Source: Thermocrinis sp. (GTDB taxonomy: Bacteria > Aquificota > Aquificia > Aquificales > Aquificaceae). Taken from it: DNA of 64,000 nucleotides. The notes beneath the pieces are model-generated. The model had not been told where the DNA came from. It saw only the letters and a program-made list of their open reading frames with translations, and ran no database searches. A program made the translations under genes and the position numbers. The stretch covers positions 1 to 64,000 of the forward strand of contig JAPYWH010000003.1 in assembly GCA_028276475.1 (NCBI GenBank), in the 5' to 3' direction. Every line of letters begins with the position of its first letter. Within the stretch, counting starts at the first letter, position 1. Positions 17,131 through 25,910 of this stretch are shown in pieces.

Positions 17131-17918
17131 TATCTCCTCAGGTTAGCGGTTTGTCCAAGCATCTCGTCGGCGGCGGTGATCCCTTTTGTGTTAAACTCAA
17201 AGGCCCTTTGGGCGATTATAAGGCTTACCATCTCCTCCACTATGTTTACATTGGAGGATTCCAAGTATCCCTGAAGGAGGGTTCCCAAACCCTGATTGCC
17301 CGGGTTGTCTATGACTGGTTCTCCAGAGGCATCCGTTTGGATAAACAGGTTGTTCCCGATCCTTCTCAGTCCTGCGGGATTAACAAACTTGGCAAGCTCG
17401 ATCCTTCCCACCTCCTCCACTGCGGTGGCACCTTGCCTGAGCACAGAAACTGTCCCATCGGCGCTTATACCCACGCTGATGGCGTCTGCGGGAATAGTAA
17501 TCTCCGGATCAAGGGGATATCCGTCCGGGTTTACGATCCGCCCTTCCGCATCAAGGCGAAACTGACCGTTGCGGGTGTATGCAATGGTTCCGTCGGGAAG
17601 GACCACCTTGAAGAAGCCATCACCTTGAATGGCTATATCCAACTGGTTTCCCGTTTGAAATATGTTTCCCTGCGTGAATATACCATAAGTATCAGACACA
17701 TAGGCACCCAAGCCTATTTGGAAGCCAGAGGGATTTCTGGTGGTTGGCGAGGTGGGTGCTCCCGGCTCCCTTATGGTTTGATAGACCAAGTCTTGAAAGG
17801 TAGCCCTCATCTTTTTAAAGCCCACCGTATTAACGTTTGCCATATTATGGGATATTACATCAAGGCTTGTTTGTTGGGCGGTCATCCCAGAGGCTGAAGT
17901 CCAAAGGGCTCTAAACAT
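17130..17918 (-). CDS. flgG: Flagellar distal rod protein FlgG
   Basis: A 262-aa rod protein of the flagellar basal body. It carries the N-terminal rod signature ([36 protein letters not shown]), the central FlgE/F/G beta domain ([22 protein letters not shown]) and the C-terminal helix [33 protein letters not shown] ribosome-binding site GGAGGG lies 8 nt before the ATG. It is the last intact gene of the minus-strand run and is isolated from the other flagellar genes of the window. Confidence 0.95.
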   Translation of the reverse strand: MFRALWTSASGMTAQQTSLDVISHNMANVNTVGFKKMRATFQDLVYQTIREPGAPTSPTTRNPSGFQIGLGAYVSDTYGIFTQGNIFQTGNQLDIAIQGDGFFKVVLPDGTIAYTRNGQFRLDAEGRIVNPDGYPLDPEITIPADAISVGISADGTVSVLRQGATAVEEVGRIELAKFVNPAGLRRIGNNLFIQTDASGEPVIDNPGNQGLGTLLQGYLESSNVNIVEEMVSLIIAQRAFEFNTKGITAADEMLGQTANLRR

Positions 17919-17933
17919 AGCACATCCCTCCTT

Positions 17934-19031
17934 TTATGGTTTTAATTCTATTTTATTCCATCTTAAACAATTTGCACACATGGGCGTGTATTCTTTGTAG
18001 CGTGTTCCACAAATACATTCCCAGGTTTTTAAAGCTTCCTCCAAAACCCTTGCACACATCCTGTCCTCTTCCCTATGGGAGGATGAAGATACAGCCAAAG
18101 TCCTGTAATAGTCTGGCAGGCTCTCTAAAAGAGGTTTAACCTTAGAAAAAAGACCCAACCGTAGATAAACCAAAGCTAAAACTATCGTGTTTATCTGATC
18201 CCTTCGCCTTTCTATTATGTCCATAAGCTTTGTAAGTAAAGCTTCTTTTCCTATCAAGAGCATCAAAATGTGGTTGTGAAACCCATCCTCAAAGCTCCTT
18301 TCAAAGAGTTTTATCGCGTCTCTTTCCTTTCCTGAATCAGCAAAGGCGAGTATGCGTGCGGAGTAGGTTATGGGAGTTCTGTAAAAGTCAAAGGCTCTTT
18401 CCGCATGATCTTCGTCCTTAGAAGTTATGTAAAGGCTTGCCAGCAATTCAGCCATAATCTTTTTTTGGTTTTCTCTTTCCCACTTTTCACAGTTCTTTAA
18501 TACCCTCTCCTGAAGCTCCACCGCGTCTTTTAGGTTGCCCTTCAAAAAGTTGATGTCCCTTAGCCCTTTCAATGCCAAGAGGTTTTCAGGCTCTTGCTCT
18601 ATAATCCTTTCAAACTTCTCCTGAGCCTCTTCTATATGGTGAAGTTTTAAAAGCATTAAAGCACAGACGGGACTGGAAAAATTCAGAAGTTTGTTGATAT
18701 CTTCCCTTTCGTAGGCACTATAGCACGCGAAGGCTTCCGTAAAAGGGTTTCCTTGAAAGCTCTGCTCCGCTTTTAAAAAGAGCCCTCTGTTTAGCCTCTC
18801 AACGCCCTCTTTGAGGTTTTCCACAATTCTCCTTAGGGACCATTCCCTCGGCATAAAGTATAAAAAGGCAAAAAGAAAGCCAAGAAAAATACTCAAAAGC
18901 ACCAGCACGAAGAGAGGGGCGTAGCCTTTGTAATTAAAAAAAGAAATTTCCACTATCAATGCATTCTGAAACACAAAAACCAAAAATAGGGCTATCAGAA
19001 GAATTAAGAAAATAAGCTTAATAAATCTCAA
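17934..19031 (-). CDS. LapA-LapB-like fusion protein (LPS assembly, TPR and rubredoxin-like zinc site)
   Basis: A 365-aa membrane protein. Residues about 1-70 look like LapA/DUF1049: two transmembrane helices with FQNALIVEISFF between them. The middle (about 75-330) is helical with TPR-like repeats (EEAQEKFERIIEQEPENLLALKGLRDINFLKGNLKDAVELQERVL), and the end has paired cysteines (WECICGTRYKEYTPMCANCLRWNKI) like the rubredoxin-type domain of LapB/YciM. In enterobacteria LapA and LapB are separate proteins that tune LpxC proteolysis; here they appear joined. The first cysteine pair is CxC rather than CxxC. It overlaps rsfS by 4 bp. Confidence 0.75.
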   Translation of the reverse strand: MRFIKLIFLILLIALFLVFVFQNALIVEISFFNYKGYAPLFVLVLLSIFLGFLFAFLYFMPREWSLRRIVENLKEGVERLNRGLFLKAEQSFQGNPFTEAFACYSAYEREDINKLLNFSSPVCALMLLKLHHIEEAQEKFERIIEQEPENLLALKGLRDINFLKGNLKDAVELQERVLKNCEKWERENQKKIMAELLASLYITSKDEDHAERAFDFYRTPITYSARILAFADSGKERDAIKLFERSFEDGFHNHILMLLIGKEALLTKLMDIIERRRDQINTIVLALVYLRLGLFSKVKPLLESLPDYYRTLAVSSSSHREEDRMCARVLEEALKTWECICGTRYKEYTPMCANCLRWNKIELKP

Positions 19032-19357
19032 ACCTCAACCCTCCTGGCAGTTGAATATAGCCATTCAAGGTCATAGTAATCTCTCCATTCCCTTTGGAAG
19101 ATATGAACTATTATATCCGTAAAGTCTATGAGCACCCAGTAGGCATTTTCCAAACCCTCCACGTGGTTTGGGTGTATTCCCTCTTTACCTAAGCTTTCAA
19201 TCAGATAATCTGTAAGGGCTCTGGCATGAACGGTGGAGTTGGCAGTAGCTATAACAAAGTAGTCTGCTATGTTTGTATGCTTAGAAACATCCAATACCAC
19301 TATATCCTCTCCCTTTTTCTCTTCAAGAAGCGAGACGATCTTTTTTAAAAGCTCCAT
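19028..19357 (-). CDS. rsfS: Ribosome silencing factor RsfS (YbeB/Iojap)
   Basis: A 109-aa protein that binds ribosomal protein uL14 and blocks subunit joining when growth slows. Family motifs are present: DVSKHTNIADYFVIATANSTVHARALTDYL, then GLENAYWVLIDFTDIIVHIF and REWRDYYDLEWLYS. It abuts bamD upstream (1-bp overlap) and overlaps lapAB downstream. Confidence 0.95.
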   Translation of the reverse strand: MELLKKIVSLLEEKKGEDIVVLDVSKHTNIADYFVIATANSTVHARALTDYLIESLGKEGIHPNHVEGLENAYWVLIDFTDIIVHIFQREWRDYYDLEWLYSTARRVEV

Positions 19358-20259
19358 TATCTCTTAGCCAACCTTTCCAGTTCCCTGTAGTAGCTGTTTT
19401 CTCCAAAGGTCTCTTTGTACTTTTCCATAAGCCTGAGACCTTCCTCTTTACTACTTTTTGCCATATCATCCCATCTCTTGATTTGCTCTTCCAAAAAGGC
19501 TATTCTCTTTTGAATTGCTTTTTTCTCTTCCTCGTCCTTTGCAGAGTTCAAGCTTTTCTTTGCCTCTTCAATCCATTCTTTATATACCTTTTTCCTTCTT
19601 TCTGCTTGCCTTTCTACCAACAGAAGGGACTTTATGTATCTGTAGAAAGCCTCCGCCTGAGGGACCTGTTCTGGATAGTTTATCAGCAGGTCTCTGTACC
19701 TTAAGCTGGCTGAATAATAATAGCCATAGTCTTCGTAAAATTTGCCCACGAGATATTCATGGTCCGCAAGCTTTTTCTCAGCCCTTTCTAACACTTCCAA
19801 CACCTTGTCCGCATATGCACTGTTTGGGTATCTGTTTAAAAACTCTTTAGCTTTGTCTATTGCCCTGTATGTGTAGGTTTGATCCCTGTAAGCATCGGGT
19901 GCCACTTTCATATAGCTGTCTATGAGTAGGTATTGAACCCTTTCTGATTCGGGCGCCTCTTGATAATTGAATAGGAAGTCTTCAAAATAAACCACCGCGT
20001 TCACGTAGTCTTTATCCAAATAGTAGCTTTCTCCTATCGCTAACTTTGTCTCCTTTATCTGTGCGGGGGTTAGGTTTTCAAGATACTTCAGGGCTTCCTT
20101 GAGTTTCTCCACAGCCTTTTTGTAATCCCTGTTGCCATAGGCAGACATTCCCTCCGAGTATAGCTCCACCGCAAGCTTTGCCCTCTTTTCTTCTGTTACC
20201 TTAGCACAGGAGAACAGAAGGGATAGGATGAACGCAAGAAAAAACCACCTACCTAACAT
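19357..20259 (-). CDS. bamD: Outer membrane assembly lipoprotein BamD
   Basis: A roughly 300-aa TPR lipoprotein of the BAM complex, which folds outer-membrane proteins. A lipobox (FILSLLFSC) sits at the N-terminus, followed by TPR pairs (YSEGMSAYGNRDYKKAVEKLKEAL and AIGESYYLDKDYVNAVVYFEDFLFNYQEAPESERVQYLL), in the YfiO style. The track start is 20295, but ATG 20259 (MLGRWFFLAFILSLLFSC) gives the best lipoprotein signal and only an 11-bp overlap with rng. A lysine/glutamate-rich coiled coil extends the C-terminus beyond the classical BamD length. Confidence 0.85.
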   Translation of the reverse strand: MLGRWFFLAFILSLLFSCAKVTEEKRAKLAVELYSEGMSAYGNRDYKKAVEKLKEALKYLENLTPAQIKETKLAIGESYYLDKDYVNAVVYFEDFLFNYQEAPESERVQYLLIDSYMKVAPDAYRDQTYTYRAIDKAKEFLNRYPNSAYADKVLEVLERAEKKLADHEYLVGKFYEDYGYYYSASLRYRDLLINYPEQVPQAEAFYRYIKSLLLVERQAERRKKVYKEWIEEAKKSLNSAKDEEEKKAIQKRIAFLEEQIKRWDDMAKSSKEEGLRLMEKYKETFGENSYYRELERLAKR

Positions 20260-21610
20260 GTCTGATTTCATACTTATTGTAATCCAAGTTTTCATCCTCT
20301 ATGATAACTACATGCTCCATTTTCTTTGTCTTTATGTAGCTTTCAACTGCTCCTTTTCTACCCTTGGGCACATAAACTTCCACAAAACCAGCGCCATGGT
20401 TTTCTATATCCAGGTCAAGCTCAAGGACATAAAGATTGTCTCCCTTTACCCTGCCAGAACCATTGCAGTGGGGACAATCCTCCGTCAGCATTTGGGTTAA
20501 GCTTTTTCCACTTTTCCTTCTTGCCATCTCCAACACACCCAACTTGGTAAAGCCGCATATCTGAACATTGTAAAGGTCCTCTCCGAGGGCTTCCTTGAGG
20601 GCGTTTATCACCTTATCTTTATTGCCCTGTTCCTTCATGTCTATAAAGTCTATCATTATTATTCCGCCCAGGTCCCTTAGGATGATCTGCTTGGCGATCT
20701 CCTTTACCGCCTCCAAGTTGGTCCTTAGGGCGTTTTCCTCCTGGGTATAACCGCAGGCGTCTCCGCTGTTTACATCTATAACAGTCATGGCTTCAGTTTC
20801 TTCTATTACAATGTAGCCTCCTCCCTTCAGCCAGAGGCGTTTTTGAAGGGCTCTTTTCAGGGCTTCCCTTAGACCAAAAGATACTGCTAATGTACTTGCA
20901 TCTTTCACATAGTAAAGCTTGTTCAAGAGGGATGGCTCAAAGCCTTCCAAGAAGCTTGATATTTGATGCCAAAGCAAAACATCGTTGCAAAAGATCGCCT
21001 CAATGTCTGACCAGTGGGACCTTATCAGTCCCAAATGCTGGGGAAGTTCTTCCAAAAGAAGCTGAGGCTTTTTATTGTCCTTTAGCTTTGCCTTTAGCTT
21101 CTGATAAAGCCCTCTCAGTTCCTGTAGCTCCCTCAGTATGTCCTCTTTACTTGCCCTAGCTGAAGCAGTCCTAAGTATTACTCCCTCATTCTGAAGGTCT
21201 TCTTTTATAAGATCCAGAAGCCTGCACTTATCCTCAGTGGATAGCTTTGACGAACACTTTATCTCCTGAGTTTCTGGCATATACACAATGTATTTACCGG
21301 GTATTTTTATGCGATTAGTTAGCTTTATGCCCTTTTCTCCCAGTTCATCCCTAACTCCTTGAACCAAAATCCAATCTCCAACCTTTAACATTTCCCCCTT
21401 TAAGGGTAAGTATGCCTCTTTGTCTAGACCTATATCTACAAAGACACCTCCCATGCCCCTTGCCAATCTTTTTACCTTTCCCAAGAAGACGCTTCCCACA
21501 ACCCTTTTTCTATCCTTGCTATCAAGCCGTATCTTTACAACCTCATCTCCTTCCAAAAGAAAGGAAAATACATCGTTTTTTAAGCCTAAGACCACTAACT
21601 TTTTTGCCAT
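20249..21610 (-). CDS. rng: Ribonuclease G/E family endoribonuclease
   Basis: A 453-aa single-strand-specific endoribonuclease for rRNA processing and mRNA decay. It has an S1-like RNA-binding segment (VFLGKVKRLARGMGGVFVDIGLDKEAYLPL), the DNase I-like catalytic core with the magnesium site (VIDVNSGDA and IIMIDFIDM) and the zinc-link CPHCNGSGRV. It lacks the long C-terminal scaffold of RNase E, so RNase G type is the better name. It overlaps cstA (16 bp) and bamD. Confidence 0.93.
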   Translation of the reverse strand: MAKKLVVLGLKNDVFSFLLEGDEVVKIRLDSKDRKRVVGSVFLGKVKRLARGMGGVFVDIGLDKEAYLPLKGEMLKVGDWILVQGVRDELGEKGIKLTNRIKIPGKYIVYMPETQEIKCSSKLSTEDKCRLLDLIKEDLQNEGVILRTASARASKEDILRELQELRGLYQKLKAKLKDNKKPQLLLEELPQHLGLIRSHWSDIEAIFCNDVLLWHQISSFLEGFEPSLLNKLYYVKDASTLAVSFGLREALKRALQKRLWLKGGGYIVIEETEAMTVIDVNSGDACGYTQEENALRTNLEAVKEIAKQIILRDLGGIIMIDFIDMKEQGNKDKVINALKEALGEDLYNVQICGFTKLGVLEMARRKSGKSLTQMLTEDCPHCNGSGRVKGDNLYVLELDLDIENHGAGFVEVYVPKGRKGAVESYIKTKKMEHVVIIEDENLDYNKYEIRHVR

Positions 21611-23604
21611 GAGCTTATAACTTCCTTAAGGGTAAGCAGTATTACCAAAGAGACCAAAGCTACATACAGGGTACCAAGGAAGGCGTTGGTGTAGTCGTTC
21701 ATTATGACCCTCTGGGCTATCTCAAAGGATTTTATGCCTGCCGGCAGTTCTCCCATGGCAACCTTTTGGGATATAGAATCTGCGTGGGCTAAAAAGCCTA
21801 TGCGTGGGTCCGGGTGGAATACCTTGAGGATACCTGCACTTATGGTGTTTATTGTCATCAGAAGGGCTGGCAAGCCTGCCACCCATAGGTACTTAAACCT
21901 GCCAGTTTTTGCAAGATAAAGGACCGCAAGGGTTAAGGCGGTGGTAGCCAAAAGCTGGTTGGATATGCCAAAGAGGGGCCAAAGGCTCCTTATGCCACCA
22001 TATGGGTCAATCACACCCGCGTACAGAAAATAGCCCCAGAGGGCTACGGTTATGAAGCTGGCGGTCATGTTTGCCCAAGGGTTGGAGTAATCCCTAAAGC
22101 TTTTGATAACTCCACCCAAAAGGTCCTGGAGAATGTATCTTCCTACCCTTGTGCCACTGTCTATGGTGGTAAGGATAAAGACCACTTCAAAGAGTATGGC
22201 AAAGTGATACCAGAAGGCCAGCAGAGCTTCTCCTGTTATGCGGGCAAAGATGAGGGCGATGCCTATGGCAAAGGCGGGAGCGCCACCAACCTTTGAGAGG
22301 ATGGTTTGTTCTTCTATTAGCTGTGCTATCCTCTTTAGCTCCTCTGCGGATACGCTAAAGCCCCAGGAGGAGATAATCTGGGCAGCGGTCTCTTCTGTCT
22401 TTCCTATAACGCTTGCAGGGCTGTTTATGGCAAAGTATAGCCCCGGCTCCATAGAAACCGCGGAGATCAGTGCCATTATTGCCACAAAGGATTCGCCCAG
22501 CATTGAACCATAACCTACCAGCCTAACGTGGCTCTCTTTGTCCAAAAGCTTTGGTGAGGTTCCGGAGGATATCAAGGCATGAAAGCCCGAGACCGCACCG
22601 CAGGCTATGGTTATCATCAAAAAGGGAAAAAGAGAACCCTGCCAAACAGGACCTATGCCTGTGTATGCATACTGAGTTAGGGCGGGCATCTTGACCTCTG
22701 GATTGGCTATAAAAACGCCCAGCCCTATGATGATTATGGTGCCCAGTTTCATAAAGGTGCTGAGGTAATCCCTCGGTGCCAGCAAGAGCCACACGGGCAA
22801 AGCGGAGGCAAAAAAACCATAGACCATCAAACCGAAGGCTATTTGAACCTCCGAGAAGGTAAATAGTTTGCTTAGAGTCGGATGGTTTGCCACAAAATTA
22901 CCAAGCACCAGAGAGAGCATCAAGAGGGAAACACCCATAGCAGTTGCCTGTAGGACCGCACCCGGTCTAATCTTCCACATATAAAGTCCCATGAGCATGG
23001 CTATGGGAATGGTGGCAAAGGAGGTAAAAGCAGACCATGGGCTCATGGCGGTAGCCTTGACTACCACCAAAGCAAGAACCGCCAGCAAGATGATAAGGAT
23101 GGAGTAAATAACCAAAAGGACCACGAACCCACCGAACCTGCCCAAATACTCCCTTGCGATGGCACCCAAGCTTTTACCGCCCATCCGCATGGATATGGTA
23201 AGGATGAGCATATCTTGGACCGCACCCGCCACCACCGCACCTATGGGGATCCAGATAACTCCCGGTAGATAGCCCATCTGCGCTGCAAGGACAGGACCCA
23301 CGAGAGGACCAGCACCGGAGATGGACGCAAAGTGATGTCCAAAGAGCACCCACTTGTTGGTGGGCACATAGTCCAAGCCGTTGTAAAACCTGTGGGCAGG
23401 GGTTGGATTTTGGTCCGAGACTTCAAAAACTTTGTAGGCTATGTAGTAGCTGTAATACCTGTAGCCCAAAATGTAAAGGGAGAGGGCACAGAGTAAAATC
23501 CAGCCCGCACTTACGGGCTCCTTTCTGTAGATAGCTAAGACATAAAAGGCAAAGGCAAAGGTTATGGAGAGGGCAACAAGGATCAGCCTATCCTTTAAGT
23601 TCAT
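21595..23604 (-). CDS. cstA: Carbon starvation protein CstA (peptide/pyruvate transporter family)
   Basis: A 669-aa integral membrane protein with about 16 hydrophobic helices. Conserved CstA stretches include YVPTNKWVLFGHHFASISGAGPLVGPVLAAQMGYLPG and VSGFHALISSGTSPKLLDKE. Family members import peptides or pyruvate when carbon is short. It overlaps the dienelactone hydrolase gene upstream (4 bp) and rng downstream. Role in a likely autotroph is uncertain. Confidence 0.93.
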   Translation of the reverse strand: MNLKDRLILVALSITFAFAFYVLAIYRKEPVSAGWILLCALSLYILGYRYYSYYIAYKVFEVSDQNPTPAHRFYNGLDYVPTNKWVLFGHHFASISGAGPLVGPVLAAQMGYLPGVIWIPIGAVVAGAVQDMLILTISMRMGGKSLGAIAREYLGRFGGFVVLLVIYSILIILLAVLALVVVKATAMSPWSAFTSFATIPIAMLMGLYMWKIRPGAVLQATAMGVSLLMLSLVLGNFVANHPTLSKLFTFSEVQIAFGLMVYGFFASALPVWLLLAPRDYLSTFMKLGTIIIIGLGVFIANPEVKMPALTQYAYTGIGPVWQGSLFPFLMITIACGAVSGFHALISSGTSPKLLDKESHVRLVGYGSMLGESFVAIMALISAVSMEPGLYFAINSPASVIGKTEETAAQIISSWGFSVSAEELKRIAQLIEEQTILSKVGGAPAFAIGIALIFARITGEALLAFWYHFAILFEVVFILTTIDSGTRVGRYILQDLLGGVIKSFRDYSNPWANMTASFITVALWGYFLYAGVIDPYGGIRSLWPLFGISNQLLATTALTLAVLYLAKTGRFKYLWVAGLPALLMTINTISAGILKVFHPDPRIGFLAHADSISQKVAMGELPAGIKSFEIAQRVIMNDYTNAFLGTLYVALVSLVILLTLKEVISSWQKS

Positions 23605-24308
23605 AACAGGTGGGTTCTAAAGAACTCTATGGTCTTTAGCCACACGTCCTTGGCATACTCTTCGTGATAGACCTCCGGTCTTGTGTCGTTAAAGAAGGCG
23701 TGATCCACGCCCGCATAGATCAAAAACTGGGCATTTACCTTGTTTTCGTTGCACCTTTGAATGGCTTCCATCACCTCTGAGAGGGGTATGAGCGCGTCCA
23801 TGCCCGCATGCACCGCAAGGACTGGCACCTTTATCTTTGAAAAGTCAATCTCCGCAAGCCTGTATAGACCGTAGTATGGCACAAGGGCTTTAAAGTCCTC
23901 TATTCTTGAGCCAAAATACCAAGTGCATGTCCCACCACAGCAGTATCCGGTTGCACCAAACATAAACTCGCCCACCCTTGGCACATAGCCTATGTCTTCC
24001 TTTTTAAAGTATTCAATGGATGCCCTAACCATGTTCTCCGCTTCCTGCAGACGGTTTTGCATAAGGTCCATCATCAGCTTTCCTGCGTCCTCTGGGTTGT
24101 CCGCAGTCTTTCCTTTGTAGAGGTCTATGGCGAAGGCGTAAAAGCCCTCCCTGCCAAAGCGGTCGCATACATCCTCTATGTGTTTGACGAGCCCCCACCA
24201 CTCATGAAAGACCATAATAAGGGGTGCTTGTTCTTGCAGATTTTCAGGCTCTGCCAAATAACCAGAAACTTCTACTCCATTCACATTAAAACTTATCCTT
24301 TGACCCAT
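23601..24308 (-). CDS. Dienelactone hydrolase family protein
   Basis: A 235-aa alpha/beta hydrolase. The catalytic triad of the family is visible: Cys in GATGYCCGGTCTW, Asp in AVHAGMDALIP and His in AGVDHAFFNDTRP; the helper glutamate is in FHEWWGL. The family hydrolyses dienelactone, but many members act on other esters or lactones, and nothing nearby points to aromatic degradation. It lies between the phosphohexomutase gene and cstA and overlaps cstA. Confidence 0.85.
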   Translation of the reverse strand: MGQRISFNVNGVEVSGYLAEPENLQEQAPLIMVFHEWWGLVKHIEDVCDRFGREGFYAFAIDLYKGKTADNPEDAGKLMMDLMQNRLQEAENMVRASIEYFKKEDIGYVPRVGEFMFGATGYCCGGTCTWYFGSRIEDFKALVPYYGLYRLAEIDFSKIKVPVLAVHAGMDALIPLSEVMEAIQRCNENKVNAQFLIYAGVDHAFFNDTRPEVYHEEYAKDVWLKTIEFFRTHLL

Positions 24309-24331
24309 GGCAATAACCTCCTGCCTTTGAA

Positions 24332-25711
24332 TTATAACATCTCAAGGGCAGATTTTAGAACTTCCTTTGCTTGCTCTTGGGTGGGCATTTCCACATAGAC
24401 CCTGATCAAAGGCTCAGTGCCGGAGGCCCTCAAGAGGAGCCATCCATCCCCCTCAAAGACGAGCTTTAGCCCATCCTTTGTTATGACCTCCTTGACTTTG
24501 AATCCACCAATCTGGGAGGGAGGATTTTTTATAAGCTCCTTTAGCTTGTTCTTTTTCTCTTCTTCCGCATGAAGGTCATGCCGTAGGTAGTAGGCACTGC
24601 CATAGGTTTCAAAGACCTCCTCCACTATTTGGGAAAGGCTCTTTCCCTTGGTGTATAGGAGCTCCAAAAGGTTGAGTCCAGAAAAGAGCCCATCCCTTTC
24701 GGGCAAAAAGTGTATTATTCCATAACCTCCGCTCTCTTCGCCACCAAAGATGACCTTTTCCCTAAAAAGGACATCGTTTATGTGCTTGAAGCCCACTGGC
24801 ACCTCCAAGAGCTTAACACCCTCCGCCCTGCATATCCGATCCACCAAATAGCTGGTGGAGACAGTTTTTACCACCACGCCATCCTTTAAGCCTTTGTTCT
24901 TTAAAAGGTGTAGCAAAAGAAGGACGTATATGAGTTGGGTATTAACAAAGTTTCCATTTTCATCGCAGAGGGCTATGCGGTCTCCGTCGCCGTCGTTGGC
25001 TATGCCCACCTTTGCCCCCAAGGCACGCACCTTATCAAAGAGCGGTCCAAGGTATTTCTCTATGGGCTCAGGTGGATGCCCACCAAAGAGAGGATCCCTC
25101 TTTGTCCTTATGCCAACCACGCTTAAGGGTGTGTTAAGGAGTGCTTCCGAGAAGAGCCCCGCCGAACTGCCATGCATGGCATCGTGCACCAAAAGGTCCT
25201 CCTCTTCAAAGAGCCATAAGTTTATGAGTTCTTGGACCTTTTTAATGTAAGGACCTTTCAGGTCTATAAGCTCGGGCTTTTTGTTGTCTACCTTTACCTC
25301 CTGCGTGCGGTTGGCGAGCTCCTCTACCCTTTTTACAAACTCCTCCCTAGCAGAGCCCCCAAAGGATTCCTTTATCTTGTAGCCGTTGTATTTGCCCGGG
25401 TTATGAGAGGCGGTGATCATCACACCACCGTCAAAGCCCATGTACTTTACTCCAAAGGATACCATGGGCGTCGTGCATTCTTCCTCCGAAAGATAAGCTT
25501 CGAGCCCAAGGGTCAAAAAGACCTTGCATACCTCCTGTGCAAACTCTTTGCTTAAAAATCTTCTGTCGTAGCCCACCACCACCCTATTTTTACCCTCCTC
25601 TTGGAGCACCAGCCCATGGGCGTAGGCTACCTTTCTTACGTTTTCAAAGGTGAATTGTTCTCCTATCACCGCCCTCCAGCCATCGGTGCCAAATCTTATT
25701 GACATAGGCAA
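24332..25711 (-). CDS. Phosphoglucomutase/phosphomannomutase family protein
   Basis: A 459-aa alpha-D-phosphohexomutase that moves phosphate between C1 and C6 of hexose phosphates. All four signature loops are visible: the phosphoserine loop ITASHNPGKYNG, the metal loop IANDGDGDRIA, the sugar-binding loop GGEESGG and the phosphate loop RASGTEPLIRVY. Substrate preference (glucose, mannose or glucosamine) cannot be decided here. It is the first gene of the minus-strand run and starts 26 bp from the tRNA-Arg pair on the other strand. Confidence 0.92.
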   Translation of the reverse strand: MPMSIRFGTDGWRAVIGEQFTFENVRKVAYAHGLVLQEEGKNRVVVGYDRRFLSKEFAQEVCKVFLTLGLEAYLSEEECTTPMVSFGVKYMGFDGGVMITASHNPGKYNGYKIKESFGGSAREEFVKRVEELANRTQEVKVDNKKPELIDLKGPYIKKVQELINLWLFEEEDLLVHDAMHGSSAGLFSEALLNTPLSVVGIRTKRDPLFGGHPPEPIEKYLGPLFDKVRALGAKVGIANDGDGDRIALCDENGNFVNTQLIYVLLLLHLLKNKGLKDGVVVKTVSTSYLVDRICRAEGVKLLEVPVGFKHINDVLFREKVIFGGEESGGYGIIHFLPERDGLFSGLNLLELLYTKGKSLSQIVEEVFETYGSAYYLRHDLHAEEEKKNKLKELIKNPPSQIGGFKVKEVITKDGLKLVFEGDGWLLLRASGTEPLIRVYVEMPTQEQAKEVLKSALEML

Positions 25712-25737
25712 AATTTTAACGGAAAATTATTTTTATA

Positions 25738-25811
25738 GTGCCCGTAGCTCAGTTGGATAGAGCGTGGGTCTCCGGAACCCAAGGTCGGGGGTTCAAGTCC
25801 CCCCGGGCACG
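25738..25811 (+). tRNA. tRNA-Arg (anticodon CCG)
   Basis: Acceptor GTGCCCG pairs with CGGGCAC, with discriminator G. D-arm GCTCAGTTGGATAGAGC, anticodon stem TGGGT/ACCCA with loop CTCCGGA (anticodon CCG, codon CGG), and T-arm GGGGGTTCAAGTCCCCC. CCA is not encoded. It is followed 17 bp later by a second arginine tRNA. Confidence 0.97.
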
Positions 25812-25828
25812 CTTATAATTTAAATAGA

Positions 25829-25902
25829 CGGCCCGTAGCTCAACTGGACAGAGCGTGGGACTACGGATCCCAAGGTTGCGGGTTCGACTCCCGCCGGGCT
25901 GG
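25829..25902 (+). tRNA. tRNA-Arg (anticodon ACG)
   Basis: Acceptor CGGCCCG pairs with CGGGCTG (one G-U pair), discriminator G. The anticodon loop CTACGGA gives ACG, whose A34 is normally converted to inosine to read CGU/CGC/CGA. T-arm GCGGGTTCGACTCCCGC. CCA is not encoded. The mnmE start codon follows only 8 nt later, so the two are probably on one primary transcript. Confidence 0.97.
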
Positions 25903-25910
25903 CTTTTACT

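Noticed and set aside
17151-17897. 248-aa plus-strand ORF opposite flgG
   Set aside because: Antisense shadow of flgG; composition follows the reverse of FlgG codons and no motif is seen.
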